Shown here piece after piece: positions 1-8,927 of a DNA stretch of 64,000 nt. Numbering within the stretch: position 1 is the first letter of the stretch; each line of letters starts with the position of its first letter. The notes under the pieces are model-generated. The model was not told where the DNA came from, searched no databases, and saw only the letters and a list, made by a program, of their open reading frames with translations. The position numbers and the translations under genes were made by a program. Source of the DNA: Lysobacter dokdonensis DS-58 (GTDB lineage: Bacteria > Pseudomonadota > Gammaproteobacteria > Xanthomonadales > Xanthomonadaceae); assembly GCF_000770795.1 (NCBI RefSeq), contig NZ_JRKJ01000005.1:62001-126000 (forward strand). Reading direction: 5' to 3'.

Positions 1-1
1 C

Positions 2-727
2 ACGCTCGCCCGTGCAAAGTTCGAAGGCCTGCGCGATCTCGGCATCGACGTCGTCGGCCTGCTGCGCTTCGACGGCAGGCTGGCCTCGATGACCGCCGAA
101 CGATTCGTCCGCGACATGTTGGTCGGCCGCCTCTCCGCGCGCGAAGTCTGGATCGGCCCCGACTTCCGGTTCGGCAAGGGCCGCGCCGGCGACCTCGCAT
201 TGCTGCGCACGTTCGACGCATTTGAATCGCACGCGATCGACCCCATCCTCGTGGAAGGCGAACGCGTCTCCAGCACGCGCATCCGCGGCGCGCTGACGAC
301 GGGCGACTTCGATACGGCGGCGCGGTTGTTGGGCCGCCGCTACGCGATCGACGGCCGCGTCGTGCGCGGCAAGCAACTGGGACGCACGCTCGGGTATCCG
401 ACGGCGAACCTGCGCTACGGGCGTCGCCGTCCGCCGTTGCAGGGCATCTTCGCCACGCGCGTGCATGGCCTGGGCGGCGCGCCGATCGACTCGGTCTCCA
501 GCTTCGGCACGCGCCCGACGGTCGCGGGCGTGGAGCCGTTGCTCGAAGCGCACCTGTTCGACTTCGACGGCGACCTGTACGGTCGCCGCATCAGCGTGGA
601 ATTCGTGGCGCACTTGCGCGACGAACTCACCTTCACCGATTTGCCCGCGATGGTCGAACAGATCCATCGCGACGCGCGCCAGGCGCGCGAACTCCTCTCT
701 TCCCTTTCGCAACAGGCGTGCGCGTGA
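2..727 (+). CDS. ribF: Bifunctional riboflavin kinase / FMN adenylyltransferase, 5' truncated by the window edge
   Basis: Converts riboflavin to FMN and then FAD in the cytoplasm. The frame is open from base 2, so the start codon and the N-terminal nucleotide-binding motif lie outside the window. What remains is the end of the FAD synthetase domain, including the family-typical [15 protein letters not shown], and the whole C-terminal riboflavin kinase domain, with [11 protein letters not shown] and the [12 protein letters not shown] stretch. The stop codon overlaps the GTG start of ileS (GTGA). The order ribF-ileS-lspA-ispH is common in gammaproteobacteria and points to one operon. Confidence 0.95.
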   Translation, partial: TLARAKFEGLRDLGIDVVGLLRFDGRLASMTAERFVRDMLVGRLSAREVWIGPDFRFGKGRAGDLALLRTFDAFESHAIDPILVEGERVSSTRIRGALTTGDFDTAARLLGRRYAIDGRVVRGKQLGRTLGYPTANLRYGRRRPPLQGIFATRVHGLGGAPIDSVSSFGTRPTVAGVEPLLEAHLFDFDGDLYGRRISVEFVAHLRDELTFTDLPAMVEQIHRDARQARELLSSLSQQACA

Positions 728-3564
728 CCCAGGATTACAAGTCCACGATCCACTTGCCCGCGACGGATTTCCCGATGCGCGGCGACCTGCCCAAGCGCGA
801 GCCCGAAACGCTCAAGCGCTGGGAGGCCTCCGGCCTTTACGCGCAGATCCGCGCCAAGGCCCAGGGCCGTCCGACGTTCGTGCTGCACGACGGCCCGCCG
901 TACGCCAACGGCCCGATCCACATCGGCCACGCGGTCAACAAGGTGCTCAAGGACATCGTCGTGAAGTCCAAGCTCATCGCGGGCTTCGACGCGCCGTACG
1001 TGCCGGGTTGGGATTGCCACGGCCTGCCGATCGAGCTGGTCGTCGAGAAGAAGTTCGGCAAGGTCGGCGACAAGCTCGACGCCGACGCCTTCCGCGCCAA
1101 GTGCCGCGAATATGCCGCCGAGCAGATCGACGTGCAGCGCGGCGGCTTCAAGCGCCTGGGCATCGTCGGCGCGTGGGAAAACCCGTATCGCACGATGGAC
1201 TTCCGCTACGAAGCGGACATGCTGCGCTCGCTGGCGAAGATCATCGAACGCGGCCACCTGGCGCGCGGCGTGAAGCCGGTGCACTGGTGCTTCGATTGCG
1301 GTTCGGCGCTCGCCGAAGCGGAGATCGAATACCAGGACAAGGCGTCGCCAGCCATCGACGTCGCGTACCGCGCGAAGCAACCGCAATCGCTCGCCTCGGC
1401 GTTCGGCATCGCATTGCCCGAAGGCACCGACATCGCCGTGCCGATCTGGACGACGACGCCGTGGACGCTGCCCGCCAGCCTCGCGGTCACGCTGGGACCG
1501 GAACTCGACTACGTGCTGGTCGAAGGCCCGCAGCAGGGCGGCAAGCGCTTGTGGCTGGTGCTCGCCGAGGCGCTCGCGGAGCAGGCGCTCGCGCGTTACG
1601 GCGTGGAGGATTACGTCGTGCACGCCCGCGCGCAGGGCGTCGAACTCGAAGGCCAGCGTTTGCGCCATCCGTTCTACGACCGCGAGATCCCGCTGATCCT
1701 CGGCGACCATGTGTCGGCCGAAGACGGCACGGGGGCCGTGCACACCGCGCCGGGCCACGGCCAGGAAGACTTCGCGGTCGGCCTGCGTTACGGCCTGACC
1801 GATGCCTACACCGCGGCGCAGGTGAATCCCGTCGATGGCCGCGGTGTTTACCTGCCGTCGACGCCGGCGGCGAACGACACCACGCTCGCCGGCCTGCACA
1901 TCTGGAAGGCGAACGACGCGCTGGTCGAAGTGCTGCGCGGCAACGGCGCCTTGCTCGCGCACGCCACGCTCGTGCACAGCTATCCGCATTGCTGGCGCCA
2001 CAAGACGCCGGTGGCGTTTCGCGCGACGCCGCAATGGTTCATCTCGATGGAACAGGCCGGCCTGCGCCGCGATGCGCTCGCCGCGATCGGTCGCGTCGAA
2101 TTCTTCCCCGACTGGGGCGAGGCGCGCATCTTCGCGATGGTCGAAGGCCGCCCCGACTGGTGCATCTCGCGCCAGCGCACGTGGGGCGTGCCGATCGCGC
2201 TGTTCATCGATCGCGAAACCGGCGAGCCGCATCCCGAATCCCCGGCGCTGATGCGCCAGGTGGCCGACCGCGTGCAGGAATCGGGCGTCGACGCGTGGTA
2301 CGCGCTCGATGCGTCGGAACTGCTGGGAAGCGAGGCGTCGAAGTACGAAAAGGTGCGCGACATCCTCGACGTCTGGTTCGACTCCGGCGTCAGCCACGAA
2401 TGCGTGCTCGCGCAGCGCCCGGAAGACGCACTGCGCAAGCCGGCCGACATCTATCTCGAAGGCTCCGACCAGCACCGAGGTTGGTTCCAGTCCTCGCTGC
2501 TCACGGGCGTGGCGATGGATGGCGACGCGCCGTACCGCCAGGTGCTGACGCATGGCTTCACCGTCGACCAGAACGGCCGCAAGATGTCGAAGTCCCTCGG
2601 CAACGTGATCGAGCCGCAGAAGGTCATCGACCAGATGGGCGCGGACGTGCTGCGCCTGTGGATCGCCTCGACCGACTACCGCAACGAGATCTCCGTCTCC
2701 GACGAGATCCTCAAGCGCAACGGCGACGTGTACCGCCGCATCCGCAACACCGCGCGCTTCCTGCTCGGCAACCTGCACGGCTTCGACCCCGCGCGCGACC
2801 TCGCGCCGCTGGATGCGATGGTCGCGCTCGACCGCTGGATCGTGCATCGCGCCCATGAGATGCAGGCGAAGATCGCCGACGCCTACGCGCGTTACGACTT
2901 CGCCGAGATCGTGCAGGCGCTCGGCAACTTCTGCAGCGTGGACCTCGGTGCGCTGTACCTCGACGTCACCAAGGACCGCCTCTACACGCTGCGCGAGGAT
3001 TCGCCCGCGCGGCGTTCGGCGCAGTCGGCGATGTACCGGATCGCCGAAGCCTTCGTGCGCTGGATCGCGCCGATCCTCTCGTTCACCGCGGACGAAATGT
3101 GGGCGCACATCCCCGGCAAGCGCGAGGACAACGTGTTGTTCGCGACGTGGTACGAAGGCCTGGCGCCGCTGGGCGACGACGCGGTGCTGAGCGTCGAGGA
3201 CATGGAGCGCCTGCTCGCTTTGCGCGACGACGTGGCCAAGGTGCTCGAGCCGATGCGCGCCAACGGCGCGATCGGCGCGGCGCTGGAAGCCGAGATCGGC
3301 CTGCATTGCGGCGTGTCGCACCAGAACTGGCTCGCGCCCTTCGTCGACGAGCTGCGTTTCCTGTTGATCAGCGGCGACGTGCACATCGTGGCCGACGACA
3401 ACGCGCACGAGATCGGCGTCACTGCCGCGCCCACGCAGAAGACCAAGTGCGTGCGCTGCTGGCAGCATCGCGGCGATGTCGGCGCGGTCGCGGCGCATCC
3501 GCAGATCTGCGGACGCTGCGTGAGCAATATCGAAGGCCCCGGCGAAACGAGGATGTTCTTCTGA
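724..3564 (+). CDS. ileS: Isoleucyl-tRNA synthetase
   Basis: Class Ia synthetase that charges tRNA-Ile. The HIGH signature appears as [10 protein letters not shown] near residue 66 and the KMSKS loop as [11 protein letters not shown] near residue 620. A four-cysteine zinc finger (CVRCW...CGRC) closes the protein at about residues 908-935, as in the bacterial type. Its 946 residues are normal for the family. I use the GTG at 724, giving MTQDYKST, which matches relatives and overlaps the ribF stop; a GTG at 718 would add two residues. The last base is shared with the lspA start. Confidence 0.98.
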   Translation: MTQDYKSTIHLPATDFPMRGDLPKREPETLKRWEASGLYAQIRAKAQGRPTFVLHDGPPYANGPIHIGHAVNKVLKDIVVKSKLIAGFDAPYVPGWDCHGLPIELVVEKKFGKVGDKLDADAFRAKCREYAAEQIDVQRGGFKRLGIVGAWENPYRTMDFRYEADMLRSLAKIIERGHLARGVKPVHWCFDCGSALAEAEIEYQDKASPAIDVAYRAKQPQSLASAFGIALPEGTDIAVPIWTTTPWTLPASLAVTLGPELDYVLVEGPQQGGKRLWLVLAEALAEQALARYGVEDYVVHARAQGVELEGQRLRHPFYDREIPLILGDHVSAEDGTGAVHTAPGHGQEDFAVGLRYGLTDAYTAAQVNPVDGRGVYLPSTPAANDTTLAGLHIWKANDALVEVLRGNGALLAHATLVHSYPHCWRHKTPVAFRATPQWFISMEQAGLRRDALAAIGRVEFFPDWGEARIFAMVEGRPDWCISRQRTWGVPIALFIDRETGEPHPESPALMRQVADRVQESGVDAWYALDASELLGSEASKYEKVRDILDVWFDSGVSHECVLAQRPEDALRKPADIYLEGSDQHRGWFQSSLLTGVAMDGDAPYRQVLTHGFTVDQNGRKMSKSLGNVIEPQKVIDQMGADVLRLWIASTDYRNEISVSDEILKRNGDVYRRIRNTARFLLGNLHGFDPARDLAPLDAMVALDRWIVHRAHEMQAKIADAYARYDFAEIVQALGNFCSVDLGALYLDVTKDRLYTLREDSPARRSAQSAMYRIAEAFVRWIAPILSFTADEMWAHIPGKREDNVLFATWYEGLAPLGDDAVLSVEDMERLLALRDDVAKVLEPMRANGAIGAALEAEIGLHCGVSHQNWLAPFVDELRFLLISGDVHIVADDNAHEIGVTAAPTQKTKCVRCWQHRGDVGAVAAHPQICGRCVSNIEGPGETRMFF

Positions 3565-4061
3565 TGCGCGCTTCCCCCAATGCACTGTCGTGGCTGCTGC
3601 TGTCCGTCGCGATCATCGTGCTCGACCAGCTGTCGAAGTCCTGGGTCCTGTCGAGCCTGCCGGAATACCAACCGGTGGTCGTCATCGACGGCTTCTGGAA
3701 CTGGTACCGCAGCTACAACACCGGCGCGGCCTTCAGTTTCCTGAGCGACGCCGGCGGCTGGCAGAAGTGGATGTTCACGGCGTTGGCGTTCGTGATCAGC
3801 GGCCTGCTGGCGTTCTGGCTCTCGCGCACCCCGCGCCGCGACTGGCGCACGGCGCTGCCCTTCGCGCTGGTCATCGGCGGTGCGCTGGGCAACGTGATCG
3901 ACCGCCTGCGCCACGGCCACGTGGTCGATTTCATCCAGTGGCACTGGCAGGAACACGCCTGGCCCGCCTTCAACGTGGCCGATTCGGCCATCGTGGTCGG
4001 GGCCGTGGGCATCGCGCTGTTCGGGTTGCTGCAAGGCAAGCGGCCGCAGGACGCGCGATAA
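3564..4061 (+). CDS. lspA: Lipoprotein signal peptidase (signal peptidase II)
   Basis: Inner-membrane aspartic peptidase that cleaves prolipoproteins ahead of the lipidated cysteine. The 165 residues hold four hydrophobic segments. The two catalytic aspartates lie in GNVIDRL (about residue 113) and FNVADS (about 140). The ATG at 3564 overlaps the ileS stop (TGATG), so translation is probably coupled. The Wza-like and outer-membrane-factor lipoproteins in this window would be among its substrates. Confidence 0.97.
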   Translation: MRASPNALSWLLLSVAIIVLDQLSKSWVLSSLPEYQPVVVIDGFWNWYRSYNTGAAFSFLSDAGGWQKWMFTALAFVISGLLAFWLSRTPRRDWRTALPFALVIGGALGNVIDRLRHGHVVDFIQWHWQEHAWPAFNVADSAIVVGAVGIALFGLLQGKRPQDAR

Positions 4062-4069
4062 TCGTGGCC

Positions 4070-5020
4070 ATGGATATCCTGCTGGCCAATCCGCGCGGGT
4101 TCTGCGCCGGGGTCGACCGCGCGATCGAGATCGTCAAGCGCGCGCTCGAACTGCTCGGCGCGCCGATCTACGTGCGGCACGAAGTGGTGCACAACCGCTT
4201 CGTCGTCGACGACCTCAAGCATCGCGGCGCGGTCTTCGTCGAGGAACTCGACGAGGTGCCCGACAACGCGACGGTCATCTTCTCGGCGCACGGCGTGTCG
4301 CAGGCCGTCCGCCAGGAAGCCGCGCGCCGCGGCCTGAAGGTGTTCGACGCCACGTGCCCGCTGGTGACCAAGGTGCACCTGGAAGTGGCGCGCCAGTGCA
4401 GGGCAGGGCGCGACATGGTGCTCATCGGCCACGCCGGGCACCCGGAAGTCGAAGGCACGATGGGCCAGTGGAGCGCGCAGGCCGGCAACGGCCGCATCTA
4501 CATCGTCGAGGACATCGACGACGTGGCGACCATCGACATCGCCCAGCCGGAAAACTGCGCGTACACCACGCAGACGACGCTCTCGGTCGACGACACGCGC
4601 AGCATCATCGATGCGTTGCGCCTGCGCTTCCCGCTGATCCAGGGCCCGAAGAACGACGACATCTGCTACGCGACGCAGAACCGCCAGGACGCCGTGCGCG
4701 AACTCACGCGCGAATGCGACCTTGTCCTGGTCGTCGGCTCCCCCAACAGTTCCAATTCCAATCGCCTGCGCGAGCTCTCCGAGCGCGAAGGCGTCGAAGC
4801 GCACCTCATCGACGGCGCGAGCGAAATCGATCCGCGCTGGGTGGTGGGCCGCCACCACATCGGCGTCACCGCCGGCGCGTCCGCGCCCGACGTGCTGGTG
4901 CGCGGCGTGATCGCGCGCCTGCGCGAACTCGGCGCCGGGGGCGTGCGCGAGCTGGATGGCAAGCCCGAAGACATGGTGTTCGCGCTGCCGAAGGAATTGC
5001 GCGTCACGCTGGTCGATTGA
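4070..5020 (+). CDS. ispH: 4-hydroxy-3-methylbut-2-enyl diphosphate reductase
   Basis: Last enzyme of the MEP isoprenoid pathway, an Fe-S protein making IPP and DMAPP. The three cluster cysteines are visible: [10 protein letters not shown] (C12), [11 protein letters not shown] (about C96) and [11 protein letters not shown] (about C198). The 316 residues match the family. ATG at 4070 is preferred; a GTG two codons upstream would also fit. It is the last gene of the ribF-ileS-lspA-ispH group, 8 bp after lspA. Confidence 0.97.
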   Translation: MDILLANPRGFCAGVDRAIEIVKRALELLGAPIYVRHEVVHNRFVVDDLKHRGAVFVEELDEVPDNATVIFSAHGVSQAVRQEAARRGLKVFDATCPLVTKVHLEVARQCRAGRDMVLIGHAGHPEVEGTMGQWSAQAGNGRIYIVEDIDDVATIDIAQPENCAYTTQTTLSVDDTRSIIDALRLRFPLIQGPKNDDICYATQNRQDAVRELTRECDLVLVVGSPNSSNSNRLRELSEREGVEAHLIDGASEIDPRWVVGRHHIGVTAGASAPDVLVRGVIARLRELGAGGVRELDGKPEDMVFALPKELRVTLVD

Positions 5021-5091
5021 CGCCTCGGCGTGCCGGGCAGCGGGCGATGGGACGTTTTCGCCGACCGGGCCCTGTCCAAGTCGCCCGGCGT

Positions 5092-5121
5092 TTGACCTGC
5101 GCCCCCGCGGCCCCCTAGAAT
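5092..5121 (+). promoter_or_regulatory. Sigma70-type promoter of tRNA-Thr
   Basis: TTGACC at 5092-5097 and TAGAAT at 5116-5121 are separated by 18 bp. The predicted start falls about 4 bp before the mature tRNA 5' end. Confidence 0.65.
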
Positions 5122-5131
5122 TCACGGCTCA

Positions 5132-5207
5132 GCCGGAATAGCTCAGTTGGTAGAGCGGCGCATTCGTAATGCGTAGGTCGTAGGTTCGATTCCTATTTCC
5201 GGCACCA
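5132..5207 (+). tRNA. tRNA-Thr (anticodon CGT)
   Basis: Complete cloverleaf: acceptor GCCGGAA pairs with TTCCGGC, D arm GCTC/GAGC, anticodon stem GCGCA/TGCGT with loop TTCGTAA (anticodon CGT), T arm GTAGG/CCTAT with TTCGATT. The 3' CCA is encoded at 5205-5207. It decodes ACG. Confidence 0.97.
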
Positions 5208-5220
5208 GTAGAAACGAAGG

Positions 5221-5258
5221 GCCTGCAGGGTGCACACCTTGCAGGCTCTTTTTCTTTT
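5221..5258 (+). terminator. Rho-independent terminator after tRNA-Thr
   Basis: A 10-bp stem GCCTGCAGGG/CCTTGCAGGC with one G-T pair is followed by CTTTTTCTTTT. Confidence 0.85.
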
Positions 5259-5276
5259 ACGGCCTGTTCCCGCGCG

Positions 5277-5762
5277 TCAGTGCGCGCATTCGGCTTTGTA
5301 CGACAGTGCCGAGGGGTGGGTCGGCGACGAGACGTAGTTGCTCACGTCCGTCAGCCGGATATCGGTGAACACCACGGAGACCAGTGTCAGGACCTGGTTG
5401 CTCGGGCAGACCAACGTGGGTTGCGGCGCGGGGATGATCAACTTGTCGGAGATCTTCCCGTACTTGTCGGCCGTGAATGTGCCACCCACGGATACGTTGA
5501 CCAGCACGTCTTCCTGATGCGTCGCGGACGGGCGTTGGTTGCTGCGGTAGACGCACTGGTAGTGCGCCCCGGCTTTCGCGCTCGCGATGTAGCTGACGTT
5601 CTCGTGCTTCAGGAGCTCGACTTCCGTCCATTGCACGATGACCCTCGGCGAGCCGAGCGACGCGCTGGGCGCGCGCAGGAAATGGGGCCGGCGACTCTGG
5701 GCGATGGCCGTCGTCGCGACGAGCGCCAGGGCGAGCAGGCACAACGTACGATTGATCCGCAT
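5277..5762 (-). CDS. Secreted hypothetical protein
   Basis: I do not recognise the family. The 161-residue product opens with a clear Sec signal peptide (MRINRTLCLLALALVATTAIA, probable cleavage after AIA). The mature part is about 140 residues, rich in Val and Ser, probably beta-structured, with a few cysteines near residues 72, 119 and 159. The start at 5762 is chosen for the excellent ribosome-binding site AAAGGAGGA just upstream; a longer frame upstream has no such site. Monocistronic and convergent with tRNA-Thr. Probably periplasmic or extracellular, role unknown. Confidence 0.75.
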   Translation of the reverse strand: MRINRTLCLLALALVATTAIAQSRRPHFLRAPSASLGSPRVIVQWTEVELLKHENVSYIASAKAGAHYQCVYRSNQRPSATHQEDVLVNVSVGGTFTADKYGKISDKLIIPAPQPTLVCPSNQVLTLVSVVFTDIRLTDVSNYVSSPTHPSALSYKAECAH

Positions 5763-5955
5763 ATGTCCTCCTTTGATGCGCCGGAACAGGGGAAGGCCGG
5801 CGCCAGGGAAGCTGCAAACGGCTTCCAATCAGGGAGAACGAAGGGATCGCTCTTCGTGACTCCCCCGGTCGGGTGGGGCTAACCCGACCTGACCGAGGGA
5901 TTGCGTGCAACCATTGGGGTGTCGCGCGGCGCCATGAAGCCGAAAGGGGAATCGA

Positions 5956-6276
5956 ATGGAATCCATCACCGCAGGTGAGTTCGCTTTGCTGCTGGTCCTG
6001 TCCTGGGGGCCGGTGTACCTGGTCGCCGCGTTCGTGCAGTGGCGTTTGCTCGGTGCGCGCAAGGATCGCGCGGTCTGGCTTGTCGGCGCGCTCTTGTTCG
6101 AATGTCTCCTCGCGCTTGCGATCTGGCTGTCGCCGTTGAACCGCCACTTCGTGACGCGGCCCCTTCCGGGCGTGCTGGACGCCGGCAGCTTTCCGCTGCA
6201 GGCCGCGCTCCTGGCATCGGTGGTGACCACGTTGGCCGTGTGGCTCATGGGACGTTCGTTTCGCCAGGCGCGGTGA
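5956..6276 (+). CDS. Small membrane protein, hypothetical
   Basis: A 106-residue protein with three probable transmembrane segments: about residues 8-28, 38-58 (WLVGALLFECLLALAIWL) and 80-100. The cytoplasmic-looking ends are basic (GRSFRQAR). ATG at 5956 follows AAAGGGGAATCGA, a fair ribosome-binding site. Divergent from the secreted protein at 5277-5762; the 193 bp between them holds no other gene I can see. No family recognised. Confidence 0.6.
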   Translation: MESITAGEFALLLVLSWGPVYLVAAFVQWRLLGARKDRAVWLVGALLFECLLALAIWLSPLNRHFVTRPLPGVLDAGSFPLQAALLASVVTTLAVWLMGRSFRQAR

Positions 6277-6369
6277 GCGAACCTGAACCGTTCAGCCGGT
6301 TCGTGATTTGACGCCTCCAGTGCGCGCGGCGGGCGCGGCGGCGCATTCGCCGCCTCCTACAATTCACCG

Positions 6370-7176
6370 ATGACTGACGCCCGATTCCCGAAAGAAGCGC
6401 TTCGCAAGAAGCTCGTCGTCGCCGGCATCCCGGAGGACGCGCATACCCTCGCAGGCCTGGCGGCGCACATGCCCGACCTGGATGCGAAGCACCTGTCCGT
6501 GGACACCGCGGCGGAGTTGGTCCTGTATCTGATTTCGAAGGGCGTGATCACGCTGCCCGTCGCGGCGGACAAGGCGCTGCTCGACCTGCCGTGGGGCTCG
6601 CACGTGTGCCAGTTCTACGACACCAAGCAGGACCAGCTCGACATGCTGGTGCCGTACTTCAAACAGGGCCTCGACCGGAACGAAGCGTGCGCGTGGCTCG
6701 TCGGCGATCTGACCATCGAGGAAGCGCGCACTGCGCTCGCGGCAGTCGTGCCGAATCTCGATGTGTACTTGGCGAAAGGCCAGATGCAGATCCGCCACTA
6801 CACGGAGTTCTACACCGACCCCAACGGCACGGTGAAGGCGCCGGAGCAACTGAGTCATCAGTTCGCGTCAATGGGTGCCGATGCCAATTCGAAGGGGTAT
6901 TCCGGGCTGCGCGCCTCGGGCAGCGTCGCGTGGGTGCAGGACGACGACAGCATGTCGCGCTTCATGGCGTACGAAACGATCGTCAACGTCGCGATCCAGA
7001 ACGCGCGGATCATGGCCGTGTGCACGTATCCCACGGAGGCCGCGGCGCTCTGCGGCTGCCGCGAGTTGATCCACAACCACGGCCATTTCTACGTCAAGCG
7101 TGGCGAGTGGATGCACGACAAGTCGAAGGACGCGGAGCGCATCGAATCTGTCTTCGCCTCGCTCGCTCGCGCGTAA
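6370..7176 (+). CDS. MEDS-domain (DcmR-like sensory) protein
   Basis: Residues about 75-265 match the MEDS domain, a sensory module first described in methanogens and methylotrophs and in the regulator DcmR. Visible hallmarks are SHVCQFYDTKQDQLDMLVPY, the following GLDRNEACAWLVGD, and the C-terminal MAVCTYP...ICxx-type core around CGCRELIHNHGHF. The N-terminal 70 residues form a separate small helical region. There is no DNA-binding or kinase domain in the 268 residues, so output must go through a partner. Stands alone; ends 3 bp from the convergent gene at 7180. Confidence 0.8.
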   Translation: MTDARFPKEALRKKLVVAGIPEDAHTLAGLAAHMPDLDAKHLSVDTAAELVLYLISKGVITLPVAADKALLDLPWGSHVCQFYDTKQDQLDMLVPYFKQGLDRNEACAWLVGDLTIEEARTALAAVVPNLDVYLAKGQMQIRHYTEFYTDPNGTVKAPEQLSHQFASMGADANSKGYSGLRASGSVAWVQDDDSMSRFMAYETIVNVAIQNARIMAVCTYPTEAAALCGCRELIHNHGHFYVKRGEWMHDKSKDAERIESVFASLARA

Positions 7177-7179
7177 CGC

Positions 7180-7644
7180 TCACTTCGTCCGGCGTTCGCG
7201 CATCCACAGCGGTACGAGCCCCACGAGCAACGCCACGCCGATCCCGACGATCGTTTCCCACGCGCGGTCGAACGCGTACTGCCACGCATCGTCGCCGTGC
7301 GCCAGCATGACGATCGCCGCGACGTAACCGGCGACGCGTGCGCCGGCGTTCTCCAGCCGTAGCGCGAATGCGAGCAACATCGCCGCGAGGATCGCCACGC
7401 CGAGCGCGATGGCGCGGATGTCGAGCCACGGCAACAACAGCGCACCAACCATCGCGCCGACCAAGGTGCCCGCGAGGCGTTGCAATGCCAGGCGACGGCT
7501 GTTCGCCGGCGACAGATCCGTCACCAGCACCGCCGCGATCAGCGCGTAGATCGCATAGTGCGCGTGCAATGCATCGGCGATCCACCAGGCGAGCGCGGCC
7601 GCGACCGCGGCGCGCACCGACAACTGGATCGCGGGCGTGCGCAT
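7180..7644 (-). CDS. FUSC/aromatic-acid-exporter-like membrane protein
   Basis: A 154-residue integral membrane protein starting MRTPAIQLSVRAAVAAAL. It has four to six hydrophobic segments and the pattern AWWIADALHAHYAIYALIAAVLV followed by RLAGTLVGAMVGALL, typical of the FUSC (fusaric acid resistance) / DUF939 fold. It is half the usual length, with only the membrane half and no cytoplasmic domain. Start ATG at 7644 overlaps the stop of the upstream membrane gene (ATGA), so the two form an operon. Substrate unknown. Confidence 0.65.
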   Translation of the reverse strand: MRTPAIQLSVRAAVAAALAWWIADALHAHYAIYALIAAVLVTDLSPANSRRLALQRLAGTLVGAMVGALLLPWLDIRAIALGVAILAAMLLAFALRLENAGARVAGYVAAIVMLAHGDDAWQYAFDRAWETIVGIGVALLVGLVPLWMRERRTK

Positions 7645-8141
7645 CAGCGCGTCGGATGGAACCGCCGCACGGCGAGCACGGTCAACGCGACGAACAACAA
7701 CAGCACGACGCCCTGCGCGATGGCGAACGGCGGTTCGGCCTGCGTCGGCGCCAGCACGTGCAGCCACGGGACCTTCGCGAACGCCTGCACGACGAGCACG
7801 AACACGTTGAGATACAGCGAGATCATCGCGCCGACGACGTAGACCCACCGCCACGCGCCGTGCAACTTGCGCCCATACAGCGCGAACAACGTCGGCACGA
7901 GGACGAGCGCCGACACGATGCCCGTGCCGATCGCCGGCGTGAACCCGCGGAACGGAAAGAAGAACCCGGTCACCGTCGTGGCCACCGTGGTCCAGAGGAA
8001 CAGCGTCGTCCATCCCGGCATGCGGTTCGATGCGAGCAGGCCCTTGGCGACGATCAATCCCGCCACGATGGCGACCAGGCTCAGGATCACGTGGAGCAGG
8101 GTGAAGGGGTGGGTCAACGGCAGGACGGGTTGCATGGACAT
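7644..8141 (-). CDS. Four-helix membrane protein, hypothetical
   Basis: About 165 residues, mostly hydrophobic, with four predicted membrane helices (around FTLLHVILSLVAIVAGLIVA, TLFLWTTVATTVTGFFFP, GIVSALVLVPTLFALYG, and a C-terminal pair). The start is uncertain between ATG 8141 and ATG 8135; GGGG precedes both. Its stop overlaps the start of the FUSC-like gene. No catalytic motif seen. It diverges from the tyrosine phosphatase gene, with about 90 bp for both promoters. Confidence 0.6.
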   Translation of the reverse strand: MSMQPVLPLTHPFTLLHVILSLVAIVAGLIVAKGLLASNRMPGWTTLFLWTTVATTVTGFFFPFRGFTPAIGTGIVSALVLVPTLFALYGRKLHGAWRWVYVVGAMISLYLNVFVLVVQAFAKVPWLHVLAPTQAEPPFAIAQGVVLLLFVALTVLAVRRFHPTR

Positions 8142-8232
8142 CCCCAATGTCGAAGGCGACGGGCCTCGCAGAGGCAACGTCACATCGGGCCTCCATCGGC
8201 CGCAACCACGCCAGTCGCCTTAGACTGCGCGG

Positions 8233-8670
8233 ATGATCAACCGCATCCTGATCGTCTGCGTCGGCAACATCTGTCGCTCGCCCATGGCCGAAGTCGTGCT
8301 GCGCAAGTACATGGGCGGCGGGGACGAGGTCGTCGTCGAGTCCGCGGGGCTCGCCGCGCTCGTCGGCAATCCCGTCGATCCGCTCGCCGAGCGCGTCTTG
8401 CGCGACAACGGGCTCTCCGCGGAAGGGCATGCCGCGCGGCAGATCACCGAGGCGATGATCTCGCAGGCCGACCTGGTGCTCGCGATGCAGCGCCGGCACA
8501 TCGGCGCGATCCATTCGATCGCCCCGCAGGCGCGCGGAAAGACATTCCTGGTCGGCAAATGGGAAGGGGATGCCGAGGTGCCGGATCCTTACGGGAAGAC
8601 CCTGCCGATCTTCGAGGACGCGTACGGCCGGATCGACCGGATGCTGTACGCGTGGCGAATGCACCTTTGA
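8233..8670 (+). CDS. Low-molecular-weight protein tyrosine phosphatase
   Basis: A Wzb/Etp-type phosphatase of 145 residues. The P-loop CVGNICRSP (C9-P17) is the CX4-5R(S/T) active site, and the general acid Asp lies in DPYG near residue 116. Family members dephosphorylate the tyrosine tail of Wzc-type autokinases and so control polysaccharide chain length. It lies 257 bp before the polysaccharide cluster whose Wzc-like kinase is at 11386, so it is the obvious partner. That pairing is inference from position. Confidence 0.9.
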   Translation: MINRILIVCVGNICRSPMAEVVLRKYMGGGDEVVVESAGLAALVGNPVDPLAERVLRDNGLSAEGHAARQITEAMISQADLVLAMQRRHIGAIHSIAPQARGKTFLVGKWEGDAEVPDPYGKTLPIFEDAYGRIDRMLYAWRMHL

Positions 8671-8927
8671 TGCCGTCTCGCAGCGAAGAACGCACGCCGG
8701 CCGCGGCACCGGCCAAAACGACGAACGCGCCTGAACGATTCGACCAGCGGCGCCCGTCCATTTCCATTTAACTGTTTTTCTTCATCTTTTCGTCAAGTCC
8801 TCATCCATAGCCTTTTCGAACCTGAAGCCATGCACCGGGGCGTTAACGGTGCGGGGCTGCAGGCGAGGGGGGGCGAACGGCGAACGATTCGCGCTGCCCC
8901 CCATGACCTGGTCATCGAGAGGCGCGC
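8671..8927 (+). promoter_or_regulatory. Upstream region of the exopolysaccharide cluster
   Basis: No gene found in these 257 bp. An unusually AT-rich patch (about 8759-8820) interrupts the GC-rich surroundings and is the likely promoter area; no convincing -35/-10 pair could be fixed. Close to the start lies a G-run/C-run pair (about 8868-8914) that could form a hairpin in the leader. Confidence 0.35.

Noticed and set aside
415-3585. Very long open frame on the minus strand opposite ileS (and similar long frames opposite many other genes)
   Set aside because: GC-rich codon bias keeps antisense frames open. Products are Arg/His/Ala-rich with no motif, while the opposite strand encodes clear enzymes.
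3590-4069. Upstream in-frame extension of ispH through lspA
   Set aside because: The extension is low-complexity and overlaps the well-supported lspA; the family start is at 4070.
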